Shown: positions 1-9,960 of the stretch, piece by piece
How positions within the stretch are numbered: the stretch's first letter is position 1
Layout: each line of letters begins with the position of its first letter
From: Undaria pinnatifida
Taxonomy: Eukaryota; Sar; Phaeophyceae; Laminariales; Alariaceae
Reading direction: 5' to 3'
Assembly (NCBI GenBank): GCA_012845835.1
Contig: JABAKD010000012.1
Coordinates: 434,001 to 498,000 of the forward strand
Length of the DNA stretch: 64,000 nt
Translations under genes and position numbers: made by a program
Notes under the pieces: model-generated
Seen by the model: only the letters and a program-made list of their open reading frames with translations
Databases searched by the model: none
What the model was told of the DNA's origin: nothing

Positions 1-1190
1 TTTCAGGCGCAAAATCAACGCCCTCCAGGCGCGTCGTGTACAGGAGTATGAAATATCGAATATCGAGTATGGCAGTTTCGGGTATCATACGATTATTGCC
101 CATTCCATGTCCTCGGAGCCCTCAACAACAGCGAGCGAACTGTTCTTACCTCAACCTACCTTAGCCCTAATATCCATGCCTGAACACTGACAACACCAGA
201 TAACCATTGTTGCGCGTACTCCATCTGAAGCGCAACAGCATAGTCTAGTGGTACAGGCTGTGCCGTAGGGGAAACTAAGCACGAAGACCATCTCAAGCCA
301 GGAAAAAAAACGTTCCACACGTTGGTGAAGTTGACCTTCTCCCGACCGTTAGAATACTAGACTAATGAGTAGACTAATGAGTCAACAATATTCGTGCCCC
401 CTTACGTAGATAGATGCAGACGCAGGACCCTTTCACGTCAACTGCTCCTGTACAGAAATAGTTGGCAAATCACCGCTTACAACAACGCGCATGTATCAAT
501 ATCGTGCCGTGGCGGTTACCGCGTCCTGTTCCACTCGACATCCGCCACGTTTACCGCGAACATTTGGTCATTTAGTCATGGTCGCAGAAACGTACCCTCT
601 TCGACCTTTTTTTTCAATTGACCTCTACTTAGATATCTCACACTGCCTACTCATGCACGGCGAAAGCTACGCGGTACCATAAGGGTTATGTTGATGTTAT
701 GTTGTTTTTAATGTTGATAGGGTTAATAAGGGGATCTTTGTGCAGTGGCTCACGGTCACTCGTGCGAGTGACCCCCGGTTCCTTTGTCGCCTTATGCTTC
801 CGCGGTGCTCGAAGTGTGCGACATGAATCCGCATTGGAAGAGTAATCTATGCTGCGCCAAAAAAAGGGCCTCGAGCATTTTTGTCCGTGAGGTATAGACT
901 CTATGGAGTCACTCGTGTGACTGATTCGACGGGCTCTACTCCGGTAGTCATAATGGAGCTTTACCCCCTACTCTATACACCCTACTATACCCCCCTACAC
1001 CCTACTATACCCTCTACCCTACTACCGTGCTACGGCCTTGGTCGTACCTAGTACTACTCGTCACTCGTCTCTCTCTCCTCTACTACATGTATATGGGCGT
1101 CTTCGAAGTGTGCAAACTCGAACCAACGCCAAAGACTCGAACTCCATCATGTAGGCAGTGCCACCCAACTATACGGCAGTACGATTACGT
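1..1190. other. No supportable gene; short repeats only
   Basis: Short open frames here have no recognisable motif or family. Two local structures stand out: a near-perfect 20-bp palindrome at 754-773 and a pyrimidine-rich CCCTACTATA-type repeat at about 965-1030. Between 800 and 1125 two weak matches to the 45-60-bp repeat found beside the intact GxxExxY gene may be present, but they are too degenerate to call. Confidence 0.5.
754..773. repeat. 20-bp near-perfect palindrome (GTCACTCG...CGAGTGAC)
   Basis: The sequence GGTCACTCGTGCGAGTGACC pairs with itself except at the central step. The same arms form a perfect 18-bp palindrome at 50864-50881, about 50 kb away, and a half site lies near 905-915. 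It could be a protein-binding site, a hairpin, or the end of an element. Nothing beside it decides which. Confidence 0.6.
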
Positions 1191-1199
1191 CAAGACGCT

Positions 1200-1650
1200 T
1201 CCCAAAAGTGCACTGTATCAGGCTTACGAAAGCGCCGCACAGGGCGAGGGCGAAGCCGCAGGCCTCTTAATCCGCAGATGGTCGTTTCGGTCGTACGTGT
1301 GGTCACAGGGGGGGGGGGGGAGCCATGGTCACTCCGAAAGTTCACAACAAATCCGTGTTTGGCGTCAAAGACTACCCATGTAGTACTGGAGCTGTGCAGG
1401 GCAGCGTCGATTGCTATTGGTCGTCAGACCAAGGACGGCCTTCAGTTCAACGGTGGCGCTCGACCCGTCTAAGATCTTCAAGAAAAGGCCAAGCCCCCTT
1501 GAAGAAATCTCCCGTCCCCTGTATGTGATTCCAAATTTTACCTCGGGCAGTACATCAATGCTACGGGCCTCCAGCTGTATTTCGAGGGCTCGCTGATAGG
1601 CCGCTTCCGGCTGTTGTTGTGGCTCAGGCGTTTCGACGATGTTGTAGCAT
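1200..1650 (-). pseudogene. Decayed GxxExxY (PDDEXK_3-like) gene copy
   Basis: Read on the minus strand, the frame ending at about 1365 carries PEAAYQRALEIQL, then TYRGREISS, then DGSSATVELKAV and QLQYYMG. These align in order with the intact 201-aa copy at 20.4-21.0 kb. After YYMG the similarity moves to another frame (VFDAKHGFVVNF), so at least one frameshift is present. The region also contains a run of 12-13 G. The upstream catalytic Glu and the ExK pair are kept; the Asp matching D103 of the intact copy is replaced (RVDLLL reads GLGLFL). The DNA itself aligns with the intact copy down to about position 1200, including the GCCGCAG stretch. Similarity to the family is good; loss of function is inferred from the frame break and the missing Asp. 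Confidence 0.75.
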
Positions 1651-1694
1651 ATATATATATGTTCTAACCTTATGCAGTTCGCCCCTACAGACAT

Positions 1695-2090
1695 CGGTGT
1701 GGTTTTCGCCGGAAATGTGCGTGGCGATAAATCTCGATGTCAGGTGCACAACACCAGTCCTCTCTTAGCGGTGGGTGAGCTGGCGCGCCCCCCTGCGTGT
1801 TTCCATATCCCATCTCTCCTTCTGGGCTTCGATGAGATCTGAAGCTGCCAACAGGGGGTGATCGGGTTCCGGCAAGAAATATGACGGGCGAGGATATCGG
1901 TATTGCCCTGCATGCGAACCAGATACGGTACTCTTCATTTGCCGATTATGGATGACGTCGGAAACGTAGATAAGTTTGGAGGCACGCGTGAATCGCGTCA
2001 GTGTTCATATGAATCTTGTCGCCACATCAAGCCGCTCCACCAAATGATAGCTAGCGTTTCCCGCGTACGTAGTGGGTGTTCATATTTTCA
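1695..2090. other. No feature seen
   Basis: No motif-bearing frame, clear repeat or RNA signature was seen in this stretch. Confidence 0.4.
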
Positions 2091-2094
2091 GAGC

Positions 2095-2330
2095 CTTCCC
2101 CGGGATTGTACGAGATTCAGGATTATCCTGGGGTCCCGTCCAAAATTCGAAATCCAGTAGCCCGTATCCCACCTCTCGTGAAAAATGGGAAATCCCGTAT
2201 TCCATATCCCGTGGTCCCGTGAAAAAAACGAAATCCCGTTCGCGCACGGACGCGTCCCGCGCAAATACTCAAAAGCCCGTTTCCGCCCAAACTAATCCCG
2301 CGATAATGTTCAAATCTCGCATTCCGTGAT
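2095..2330. repeat. Degenerate AATCCCGT / CCCGTATCCC repeat
   Basis: The words AATCCCGT, ATCCCGTGG, TCCCGTG and GCCCGT recur every 10-25 bases through this stretch, with loose spacing. It looks like a decayed short-period minisatellite. The same CCCGT core appears in the more regular 40-bp repeat at 2858-3000, so the two may share an origin. Confidence 0.45.
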
Positions 2331-2859
2331 TAGAAGAACGAGGAATGCCGGCGTTTTCCAAGCTCGTCCTCCCGCGCAGAAGGACAGACCAATGCGATAT
2401 ACACGACGATTGCCTAGCCACCGGTTCAAATCTCTCAGGTCACGCGTAGTTCTGTTTTTCTTCTATTTTGTCGAAACATGTATACCCAATTCTAGTGTGA
2501 GTCCCCCCCACCCCCATCACCGCCCAGTACAACGCCGCGAAAGGCCAAAGAAACCCTCTCCTTTCGTGTTTAGAGAGCCGAGACAGGTCCGGGCGCAGAG
2601 AAGACATCTACACACGCACGGCCCTGACCGACATGGCAGGAACCCTAACGAGGCCGTTGCTAGCGAGGTGGCAGCGCCTGCTGCCAGCGGGGTAGCAGCA
2701 CCTGCTGCCAGCGAGGCAGCAGCTCCTGCTGCGGGCCACAGTCCGATGATATCGATCCTGCAAGACCTGATGGACACCTTCCGGCTCGGCTGCTGCAGGA
2801 GTAAGTGCAGCTTGGCACGCCAGGCCACACGACGTCGCTCTAGTCAAAACTCTCGTTGA
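2326..2859 (+). CDS. Possible exon with Pro/Ala repeat, unknown product
   Basis: A 177-codon open frame that I do not recognise. Its most protein-like part is about residues 108-155: an Ala/Pro-rich 10-residue repeat (EVAAPAASGV, AAPAASEAAA) made by a 30-bp DNA repeat at about 2655-2745, followed by SPMISILQDLMDTFRLG, which could be a helix. The N-terminal half is Arg/Pro-rich and reads like non-coding DNA. Other frames are also open through the 30-bp repeat, because its length is a multiple of three, so openness alone is weak evidence. It may be an exon fragment or chance. Confidence 0.2.
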   Translation: MIRRTRNAGVFQARPPAQKDRPMRYTRRLPSHRFKSLRSRVVLFFFYFVETCIPNSSVSPPHPHHRPVQRRERPKKPSPFVFREPRQVRAQRRHLHTHGPDRHGRNPNEAVASEVAAPAASGVAAPAASEAAAPAAGHSPMISILQDLMDTFRLGCCRSKCSLARQATRRRSSQNSR

Positions 2860-3000
2860 GTCCCGTCGTGGCTGCACCCCGCACAGGGAGTCCCGCGGTG
2901 GCCGGATCCCGTACAAAAGAAAACGTTCAGTCCCGTGGTTGCCGGATGCCGTACAAACAAAAAACGTCAGTCCCACGGTTGCCGGATGCCGTACAAAAGT
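2858..3000. repeat. 40-bp minisatellite, about 4 units
   Basis: Units begin at about 2858, 2888, 2928 and 2968 with AGTCCCGTGGTTGCCGG, followed by ATGCCGTACAAA and an A-rich tail ending ACGT. The last two full units are 40 bp apart; the first is shortened to 30 bp. No coding role is suggested because the unit length is not a multiple of three. Confidence 0.7.
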
Positions 3001-3467
3001 ACCGATGAGGTCCACCGCGGTAACTTCATCCCCCGCGGTATTTGGTCGATCCCGAGGTCAAGAACCGGCCCGGAGAAGGCCCTGGAAATTTTAAGGCAGC
3101 ACGCAAGTTCTGTGCTCACATATCACTCGGGGCAGAGAAGGTGATAAGCACACTGCAACGCAAACGACACCAGGTACCTGATTAATACGTCGATTTTGTT
3201 GGATCTTTATTTTACCAAACGAAAACGTACCCTGTCCGTGCTCTGACAAGAAAATAACCACTTGGAAAGCCAGCACAATTTTTTTTGTTAAACAAGCGAA
3301 TACATCAAAAAAAAGTACCGACAATGCATTAGGAACGCTCCCATGTAGATTGTAGATGCCGCCTGACAGGGGCACGATAAGGAGTGCGAGGAAAAGCTCC
3401 GCAATTTGTGGCCTCTTTATGCTAACCACGCTGAGCTATGGAAGTCCTGAAAGCTGATGGTATATGA

Positions 3468-4377
3468 ACGCACGGTTACTACCTCACGATAGATCGGTGG
3501 CGGTGCTATGATAGAAATTGTTTTTGTAGAGATGGGTGTCGACTATCACAGGCGATGCGTTTACAAGACTCCACCGACGAGGACCCTGAAGCCGAGCAGA
3601 GTGAAAAGTCTCTTGTAGACGGGAGCATCCTATCGAAGCCGCCGAAGTATGTATATACGTCCTAGTATTCCAATTCTCGGTCTGGCAAGAAACGCCGGCG
3701 GAGCCCACGCGACGCGAATGGCTCTTCGGACGATAAGAAGGGGGGCAGTGGTGGACCGAAGCGCCACGTGCTGCTTTTTCTAACCCCTGAAGAAAAAACT
3801 CGTAAAAGCTGGCGAGCACCAGTCGTTCAAGAACATTACTAGGCACGCTCTCTTGTTGCACTCATCGCAACCCTCGTGAAGCGGCCTAACGTGATGACGA
3901 GGTTGTCTGTTGGGCGAACACAGGGGACCATCCCGGGCCGACTGAAACCGCACCCGGCGTTTCTGCTTCATAAGCAGATGTTCTCTCTGGAGACGCCAGC
4001 GCGGGCAGCATATCTATAGCTTCTACGCATCAGACTTATGAGATCCCCATTCGTCGTCTGCCGTTTGGCGCAGACAAAATGTCAAAAAGACGTGCATGGC
4101 CTGAAGATCATGTTGCCGGATGAGAGCCGTACGACCGGAACGATCTAGCGCAAGCTTCGTTCCCTCTGTATCTGTGCAACAGTTCACAGAACAGATCCTG
4201 CAGAAAACACAATCACGCACCATAACCACACGTACATATGTATGCTCTGGATTATCTATGTGATTAATCATAATAGATTAGCACAAGCGCGAAAAACGGC
4301 GCGCTTCGCGCGCCTTTTTTTTCCTTACTATTGGGCTGCGCCAAACGAAGTTCGTAGATGGCATCCACGGAAACGAT
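3468..4377 (+). CDS. Long frame closed only by TAG codons; unknown
   Basis: In one forward frame about 300 codons run without any TAA or TGA; only four stops occur and all are TAG. The encoded text is protein-like. There is an acidic stretch (DSTDEDPEAEQSEK) near an ATG at 3555, then a basic nuclear-localisation-like segment (GKKRRRSPRDANGSSDDKKG), then PEEKTRKSW and later HGLKIMLPDESRTTG. I do not recognise a family. It could be a decayed gene, a gene with introns, or a gene using TAG as sense. Overlapping minus-strand frames of 60-125 codons add doubt. No homology can be claimed. Confidence 0.25.
4298..4322 (+). terminator. Intrinsic-terminator-like hairpin with T8 tract
   Basis: A perfect 7-bp GC stem (GGCGCGC, loop TTC, GCGCGCC) is followed directly by eight T residues and preceded by AAAAAC, so it reads as a terminator-like structure in both directions. 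In bacteria or plastids this would be a classic factor-independent terminator, and a T run also stops RNA polymerase III. It lies inside the tail of the TAG-only frame. With no bacterial gene nearby, its function is uncertain. Confidence 0.45.
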
Positions 4378-4519
4378 GATATTCGTCATCGTATCGGGGC
4401 GTGGACGCTTTCAGAAATTCGTCCTGAACTCGTTGGAGCAATAGAAGAGATGTGAATGACGTACAGTCTGCGTGATGCCTGTCTGTGCTGTTGCTGTTTG
4501 GGTCATTTCCCGGTCAACT

Positions 4520-5735
4520 GGAGTCGCGGTTTTCGTGCCGGTGTAGTGTTGTTTCTAGGTGGTGTGTGGCCAGCGGGATTGAGGCTTCTACATCGTGCGG
4601 GGTGGTGTCGACCCGGGAGAACTTGATTTTTGTCCCCGGGGTGTCGGAGTTGTAGATACATGGAAAGACGTTTAAACCAGAGATGGGTCCTAACCCTCCC
4701 CGGGGTGCGGCGGGTCTGGGGAGATCGCCCGGAGGAGAATCTCCCGCCGCGCGCTCCTCGCACTCTGGTTGGCTGAGGGCGGGTGTAGGGGGAACCTTAG
4801 GCCAATGGGATAAGGGCTCGGAAAATGCAGGAATGGAAGCCATATGGCTGATTCTCCGATAGCCCCCCCCAAAACCAGCGGTTTGCTTTAACGAGCGTTT
4901 CATGGCTGCTCGGCACAAGGAAGAATCTCCATGCGTTTTATTGTTTGCGGAGGGAGGGCTATCGAACGATGACGTCTGGGTGGTAAGGGGCTATGTATTT
5001 CAGGAGATACGGCCGGCAGCTAGTTTCAAAACCGACGATTTCGTTAAAGAAAAGTTGAGGGGGCTACCGTAGTACCACGTTTATGTCCATACTGTATGAA
5101 TCCTCCCCAGGTGGTGCTGTCTTTACGTACGAGGCTCAACCAATCAGCGGTCGGCCAGCGGCATTCATGTTTCGACGCCGTGCGGGGAGGAATCGTTCAC
5201 GGGGTATGCTGGAGTTGTAGAGATACGGAGGAAATTATGATCAAGGCATGGGGCCCTATCCTCCCCGGGTGGCGCTGGTTCTACGCGCTCCAACCAATCA
5301 GCGATCGACCAACGGGATTGGGGTTTCAGCATCGTGCGGGGCGGTGCCGACCCGGGGGACTCCGGTTTTCATCCCCGGGATGTCGTACTTGTAGAGATGC
5401 GCAGGGATGTCTCAACCGGGGGTGGGTCCGTATTATCCCCGGGTTTCCCTCGCTGTACACGCCCCAGCCAATCAGCGATCGCCCCGTGGAATTGGGGTTT
5501 TCACACCTTGCGGGCGGCGTTGACTCGGGATGACTCGATTTTATCCCCAGGGTTTCGGAGTTGTAGATATATGAAAGGATCTCTGAACCGGAGATAGTGC
5601 CCAATCCTCCCCGGGTGCGGCCGGACTGGGGGGGCTCCCCGAGGGGCAACTCCCGCCGCGCGCGCCCCGCCCCCTGATTGGCCGACGGTGGGTGGGGGGA
5701 GAACCCTCGGACAATAGGATTGGGGCTCGGAAAAC
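4520..5735 (+). repeat. GC-rich ~155-190-bp repeat array with CCAAT motifs
   Basis: Units share CGTGCGGGGCGGT, a CCCGGG-centred stretch, TCGGAGTTGTAGAGAT, CCGGGGATGGGGCCCTATC, CTCCCCGGGTG and CCAATCAGCGATCG. Markers of successive units lie at about 4591, 5176, 5330 and 5504. The 4700-4835 and 5600-5740 parts are alternative unit ends that match each other (CGCCGCGCGC, then CAATGGGAT or CAATAGGAT, then GGGCTCGGAAAA). A MITE-like element at 4857-5072 splits the array. Related arrays sit inside both copies of the 3.6-kb tandem unit (25985-26580 and 29610-30190). The recurring CCAAT(C) words resemble NF-Y sites, but no transcript is visible. Confidence 0.7.
4857..5072. mobile_element. MITE-like element, copy 1 of 3
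   Basis: It starts CGATAGCCCCCCCC and ends GGGGGCTACCGTAG, with inverted ends extended inward by CTTTAACGA at the left and TCGTTAAAG at the right. The body contains TTTCATGGCTGCTCGGCACA, GGGCTATCGAACGATGACG and TTTCAGGAGATACGG. Related copies are at 13565-13809 and 60628-60867. All three are preceded by CTGATTCT. No transposase is encoded, so it is non-autonomous; the superfamily is unknown because no clear target-site duplication was seen. Confidence 0.65.
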
Positions 5736-6530
5736 GCAGGGGTGAATGCCGTATGCCTATTGTATTACATCGTAGTCTGCCCGATGTGCGAATGGTTTCG
5801 AAAATGTTTGGAAGTTGAGTACTGTGTGCACGGTGCGTGGGGTTTGGGGTCGTTATCGTTGCTCAATTACCGTAACAACCTCGCAGGATACGGCTACTGC
5901 TACGCCAAGGAGAGCAGAGCAGAGCTATTAATAGGATGAATAAAAGATGACACGGGAAGGGAGCAACAAGGGGGATAGGGGAGGAGGGAGGTGATGTGGC
6001 GCGCATGAAGAAGGGAAAAACACCTCGAAGAAGAGGCCAGTCCGGGGCAATCACAAAAGGGTCGCTCGGACGGCATGGCGACTTCGGCCCCAAGGCCCCG
6101 CAGCGGCAGGGCTTGCCAAGTGTGCACGTGACGGACTAGCATGCATACGTCTTACATAGACACAGCTTGGAAGGAAAACAGATCTCAAACCCAATCTTCG
6201 TTTGTAACTTGACACAACACAAATTACCAAGCCCATAGTCTATATGTTTTGAAATGTGTGTTCAGACTCTCGTCCCACGGAGGTACTGCATAGTAGATTG
6301 TTTCCCGGCTCGTCTTAAGCGCTGGCAATCGAACGTTGTTCGGAATATACATTTAGACGCAAGGCCCGAATTCTGTATGTATTTGTGTATGTTCTGTTAT
6401 GTTCTGCCGTCGCCGAACGTTCGAGAGCGGTGTTCAGCGAATCTTACGATGGTCGTCGACGAGCAGTGGAAATCCGAACCTCGTACGCAATAAAGGCTGG
6501 GGGAGCGGGGACGAAGCATGCGAACACATG

Positions 6531-6668
6531 AAAATCCAGGAGGTAAACTGGAACGTAAAAACGACCAAAAAGTCTCGAAACGAAGATATTAAAGCAATCC
6601 TCCTTATCCTAAGAAAAGAAACCTTTTGGGAGGAAATGCCTCTAAACCTGCAAAACCTTACATTGTAA
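6531..6668 (+). CDS. Small ORF, 45 codons, unknown
   Basis: The frame starts at ATG 6531 (MKIQEVNWNVK), runs through SRNEDIKAILLILRKETFWE and ends LQNLTL with TAA. The stretch is A-rich and markedly less GC-rich in third positions than the GxxExxY genes. It looks like an amphipathic, charged peptide, possibly the last piece of a longer gene or a remnant of transferred DNA. No family is recognised; it may be chance. Confidence 0.15.
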   Translation, partial: KIQEVNWNVKTTKKSRNEDIKAILLILRKETFWEEMPLNLQNLTL

Positions 6669-7776
6669 CTGCATTTTTTTTACATATGTTACCGTTGTTT
6701 ATAGGATTGCAATTTCAACAGTTAAGAACCATTGAAGTGTGGCATCTACTCCGTATATACAGTGTGACCATCCCGTATGAGACTTAATGTGCAGTTGTAA
6801 GCTTTTTTTGCCGCTGAATCCCGTCGCCAAAAAACAATGGGCAGAATTCGCACGACTTGGAGACAAAGTTTCACGCCAGCCGCTTGCCTCGTGTTAAAAA
6901 TGGGAATTTCGCACAGCGGAAAATTGGCGATAACCAGCGACGATGCAATGGTGTCTCGGGAACACGGGCTGCGGCGGTGGCGTCCCATTTTTAAGCAGCT
7001 GGTTTCAGTACTATGCTCGTGACGAAGTAAATCACACCTGGTATCTGGCACCAGGTAGGTGAGATTTAGCTCTGCCGCACATTTGACACAAGGTACGTTT
7101 CTGTGGGCCAAAGGCAGTTTTTTTTTTCTGGGGCCCTGTTTGCGCTGCGTGAGACAGATCGCAATGCAGACCACATGTACCCTGCATCTGACACGGTGTG
7201 CACAGTTTACGTTTCCATGGCGTTGACATATCACTCCCCGCGGCAATGTCATGACCTCACTTTCAATAGCATGGCGCAGGCATCCATAAGGATACATTGC
7301 CTTGGGTTCGGACTTAGGTTGAGTGTTGGAGTTAGGGGAGGGGTAGGAGGGTCATAGCAGACACGACACGACACTGCGGATTGGTTGCAGTCCCAAGGCA
7401 GTGCCATGATACCCCCGATGACACTAACCCATCTAATGTTTTCGTGGAAATGGCAGTCGCTGCCGGGGAGACCCTTGGCGGCAATACCATGAAAGCGCAT
7501 AACACTGTTATATCGTCGACACGAAAGACCATGAACGTTCGTGTGGAAATCCATGAACACCCGTGGAATGTCATGGACCCCCGAGAAATACCTTCGCTCC
7601 CATGGCAACGCCACGGCAGTGCCAGAGGACACTTCTTTTGTATAGCCTATCGCTCTCCATGACCATGGTACGTCATGGCACATGGCACCCCATGAGGACA
7701 GCCATCACGCGCCATCACGCGATGGAAACGTCCAATAATATTCATTCCCTAAAACCTGCCGCGGTTCTAGCGTGAC

Positions 7777-7817
7777 GCGTTGCATGTATCGCGTTGCATG
7801 TATCGCGTTGCATGTAT
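7777..7817. repeat. 14-bp tandem repeat, 3 units
   Basis: The unit GCGTTGCATGTATC is repeated three times with no clear change between units, which suggests recent slippage. Confidence 0.8.
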
Positions 7818-8772
7818 ACGAAACCCGGATCATATCGAAAAAATATACACCATGCGGGAAACATGCGTAGAAGTGCTTTACTTTAGCGCATGGAGGTCCC
7901 ACTTTGCAGACACTGTTCGGGTCGTGCAGATCATTCAGTAAGAGCCGGGGATATGTCGTCAATTGGTTTACGATTAGGCCCAGAAAAATCTACGTCATGT
8001 GATGGGGGTTTTCGTCAGATTTTCGAAGATTTGTCCACCTTCCACCAGACCACCTAGATGTCATATACTGTACATTGAAGATTATTACCAAAACCTCAAA
8101 CCGATTATGTCGTCACGAACGAGGTATTGATAAGGAAGACTTCTTCTTGGACATACTAACGGCAAGCACGGCGTGTCTACCTTGCACCTCGCACCTCACA
8201 CGCCTCCAGCGATCAGTCGTAATACATCATGTAAATAGGTGTAACACACGCCGCGACGACCACCTTGTCCACACAAAACGTGCGGACAGTTGTAAGGGAA
8301 TATAGAGACATTGCCCTTGGTTAACACGGTATTTGCGGCAATTGCACTCCAACCCGGCGTCCATCTTGCTCCAGCCACAGCAGCCTTCGCTTGTCACCGC
8401 GTTGGTCCTGTATCCTTTAGCCCAGGTGTGTCATGGTGTCAATAACATTTTTTGTCGAGATGTGCCATGGCGGTAGGCTAGCTCACACGCTGTTGCAAAG
8501 CGCCGTTTGTTTTAAAGACGGTCCTGTTTGTAACGACTCAACTCGGTGGTGCTCATGAGATACCGTCATACAATTATGACCCCTCGGAATCAGCGAACTT
8601 CAACGTGATTGACGAAAGCACCACGTGTGCAGCCCGAAATGGCATCACGCGCCAGGGTGTGGCAGAGAAGCACAATCAAAACAAACGAAGTGGCTCTGAA
8701 TTTCTGAACCCAACGGCCCGAAAGGTGAGAGATCCCTACCGCATCCGCAATGGCCATACAAAAACACTAACG

Positions 8773-8988
<216 letters not shown>

Positions 8989-9067
8989 GTCGGATACGCA
9001 GCAGATTAAGTAACGTGATGAAGTCCATCCTACAAGTGGCTTTTAGTCTTAAGATGCAACTTACCCT

Positions 9068-9240
9068 TCATGCGACTCGCCGAACACCTTACGGCGCTTC
9101 ACGCTTGGTGCACGACATGTCTGCCTCGTCGGTGAAACCCGGACATGTTGCACGCTCCGTTCCGACATTGAAGGGATCCGAGGGTCAGTGGTCTTAGGAT
9201 TGCGGACATGGCAATGTATGAAATGAGTACACCTCCTGCT
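9068..9240 (+). repeat. Dispersed repeat family N, copy 1 of 3
   Basis: Shares in order with 41768-41902 and 61601-61752: CGACTCGCCGAACA, GGCGCTTC, GTGAAACCCGGACATG, GCTCCGTTCCG, GAAGGGAT, a GCGGACATGGCAATG-like stretch and ATGAAATGAGTACACC. About 150-170 bp per copy. No terminal repeat or coding content was found, and the class is unknown. Confidence 0.55.
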
Positions 9241-9960
9241 GTGACTTTCGTTGCAGTTGGTCTCGGACACGCTGACCACGCTGGCCTCGGGCACAATTCA
9301 CAAAAGGTTATGCATTCCATTTTACAACGTTGAGGACTATCGAGGATCTGCTATGCGCGCTGCGGAGAGCTACGTTGTATGAGCTATTAAAGGACACACG
9401 ACGCGCGACTGAACTCCCGAATAACATGTACTTCCGCCTAGATTATAATGTCACCAAAGACGCTTCGGTGTTCCGTGCCCAATTTGTCTCCGAGAAATCG
9501 GTTGTTTTCATACTAATATCATACTAGTCTAATACCATACTAATATTATACAAATACCATACAAATACCATACAAATATACTAATATACTAATAATATAA
9601 ACTGTACCGGGTATCATACGTATCTCACGATGTTATCCAATCCCAAGATTTCACGTATCATACCGCCGGCACTTATTTCTGCTTCTTGTTCATAATGTGG
9701 CGCTGCCTTTCTTCTTTTTTGGCCTTTGTTCACTATTATTTTCAACTCTCGGTGTGTCCGCACCATTTTCAATTTTGGGAAATAATGAGCCTGGGGGGAG
9801 GCGGTACCTATTTATTTGGTGCTTGCCTTAGTCACTTGTCGAATGACCACGCATCCTGTTCGAGATGGACGGGCGGGGAGGAGTGGTCATTCGAAGCCGT
9901 CCGACATCATGGTGGTCGTTGCTTGTAGAGTGCGCGTCAACGTATTTGCGTAAAATACAA
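9240..9960. other. No gene; AT-rich tract
   Basis: The only structure is an AT-rich stretch at about 9505-9600 made of ATACTAATA and ATACCATACAA words. It ends at GGGTATCATACG, a word also present near position 95. Other frames here are short and without motifs. Confidence 0.45.

Larger units (their letters stand above)
5740..8770. other. Gene-free stretch with minor repeats
   Basis: No recognisable gene. Items seen are a short ORF at 6531-6668 (listed separately), a C/A-rich and CATGG-rich stretch at about 7210-7700 with many CCATGG-like palindromic words, and three exact 14-bp units (GCGTTGCATGTATC) at 7777-7817. Longer frames on either strand at 6746-7297 and 7249-7683 overlap one another and carry no motif. 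Confidence 0.45.

Noticed and set aside
965-1030. Interstitial telomere repeat
   Set aside because: CCCTACTATA words include CCCTA, but the period and sequence do not match a known telomere unit.
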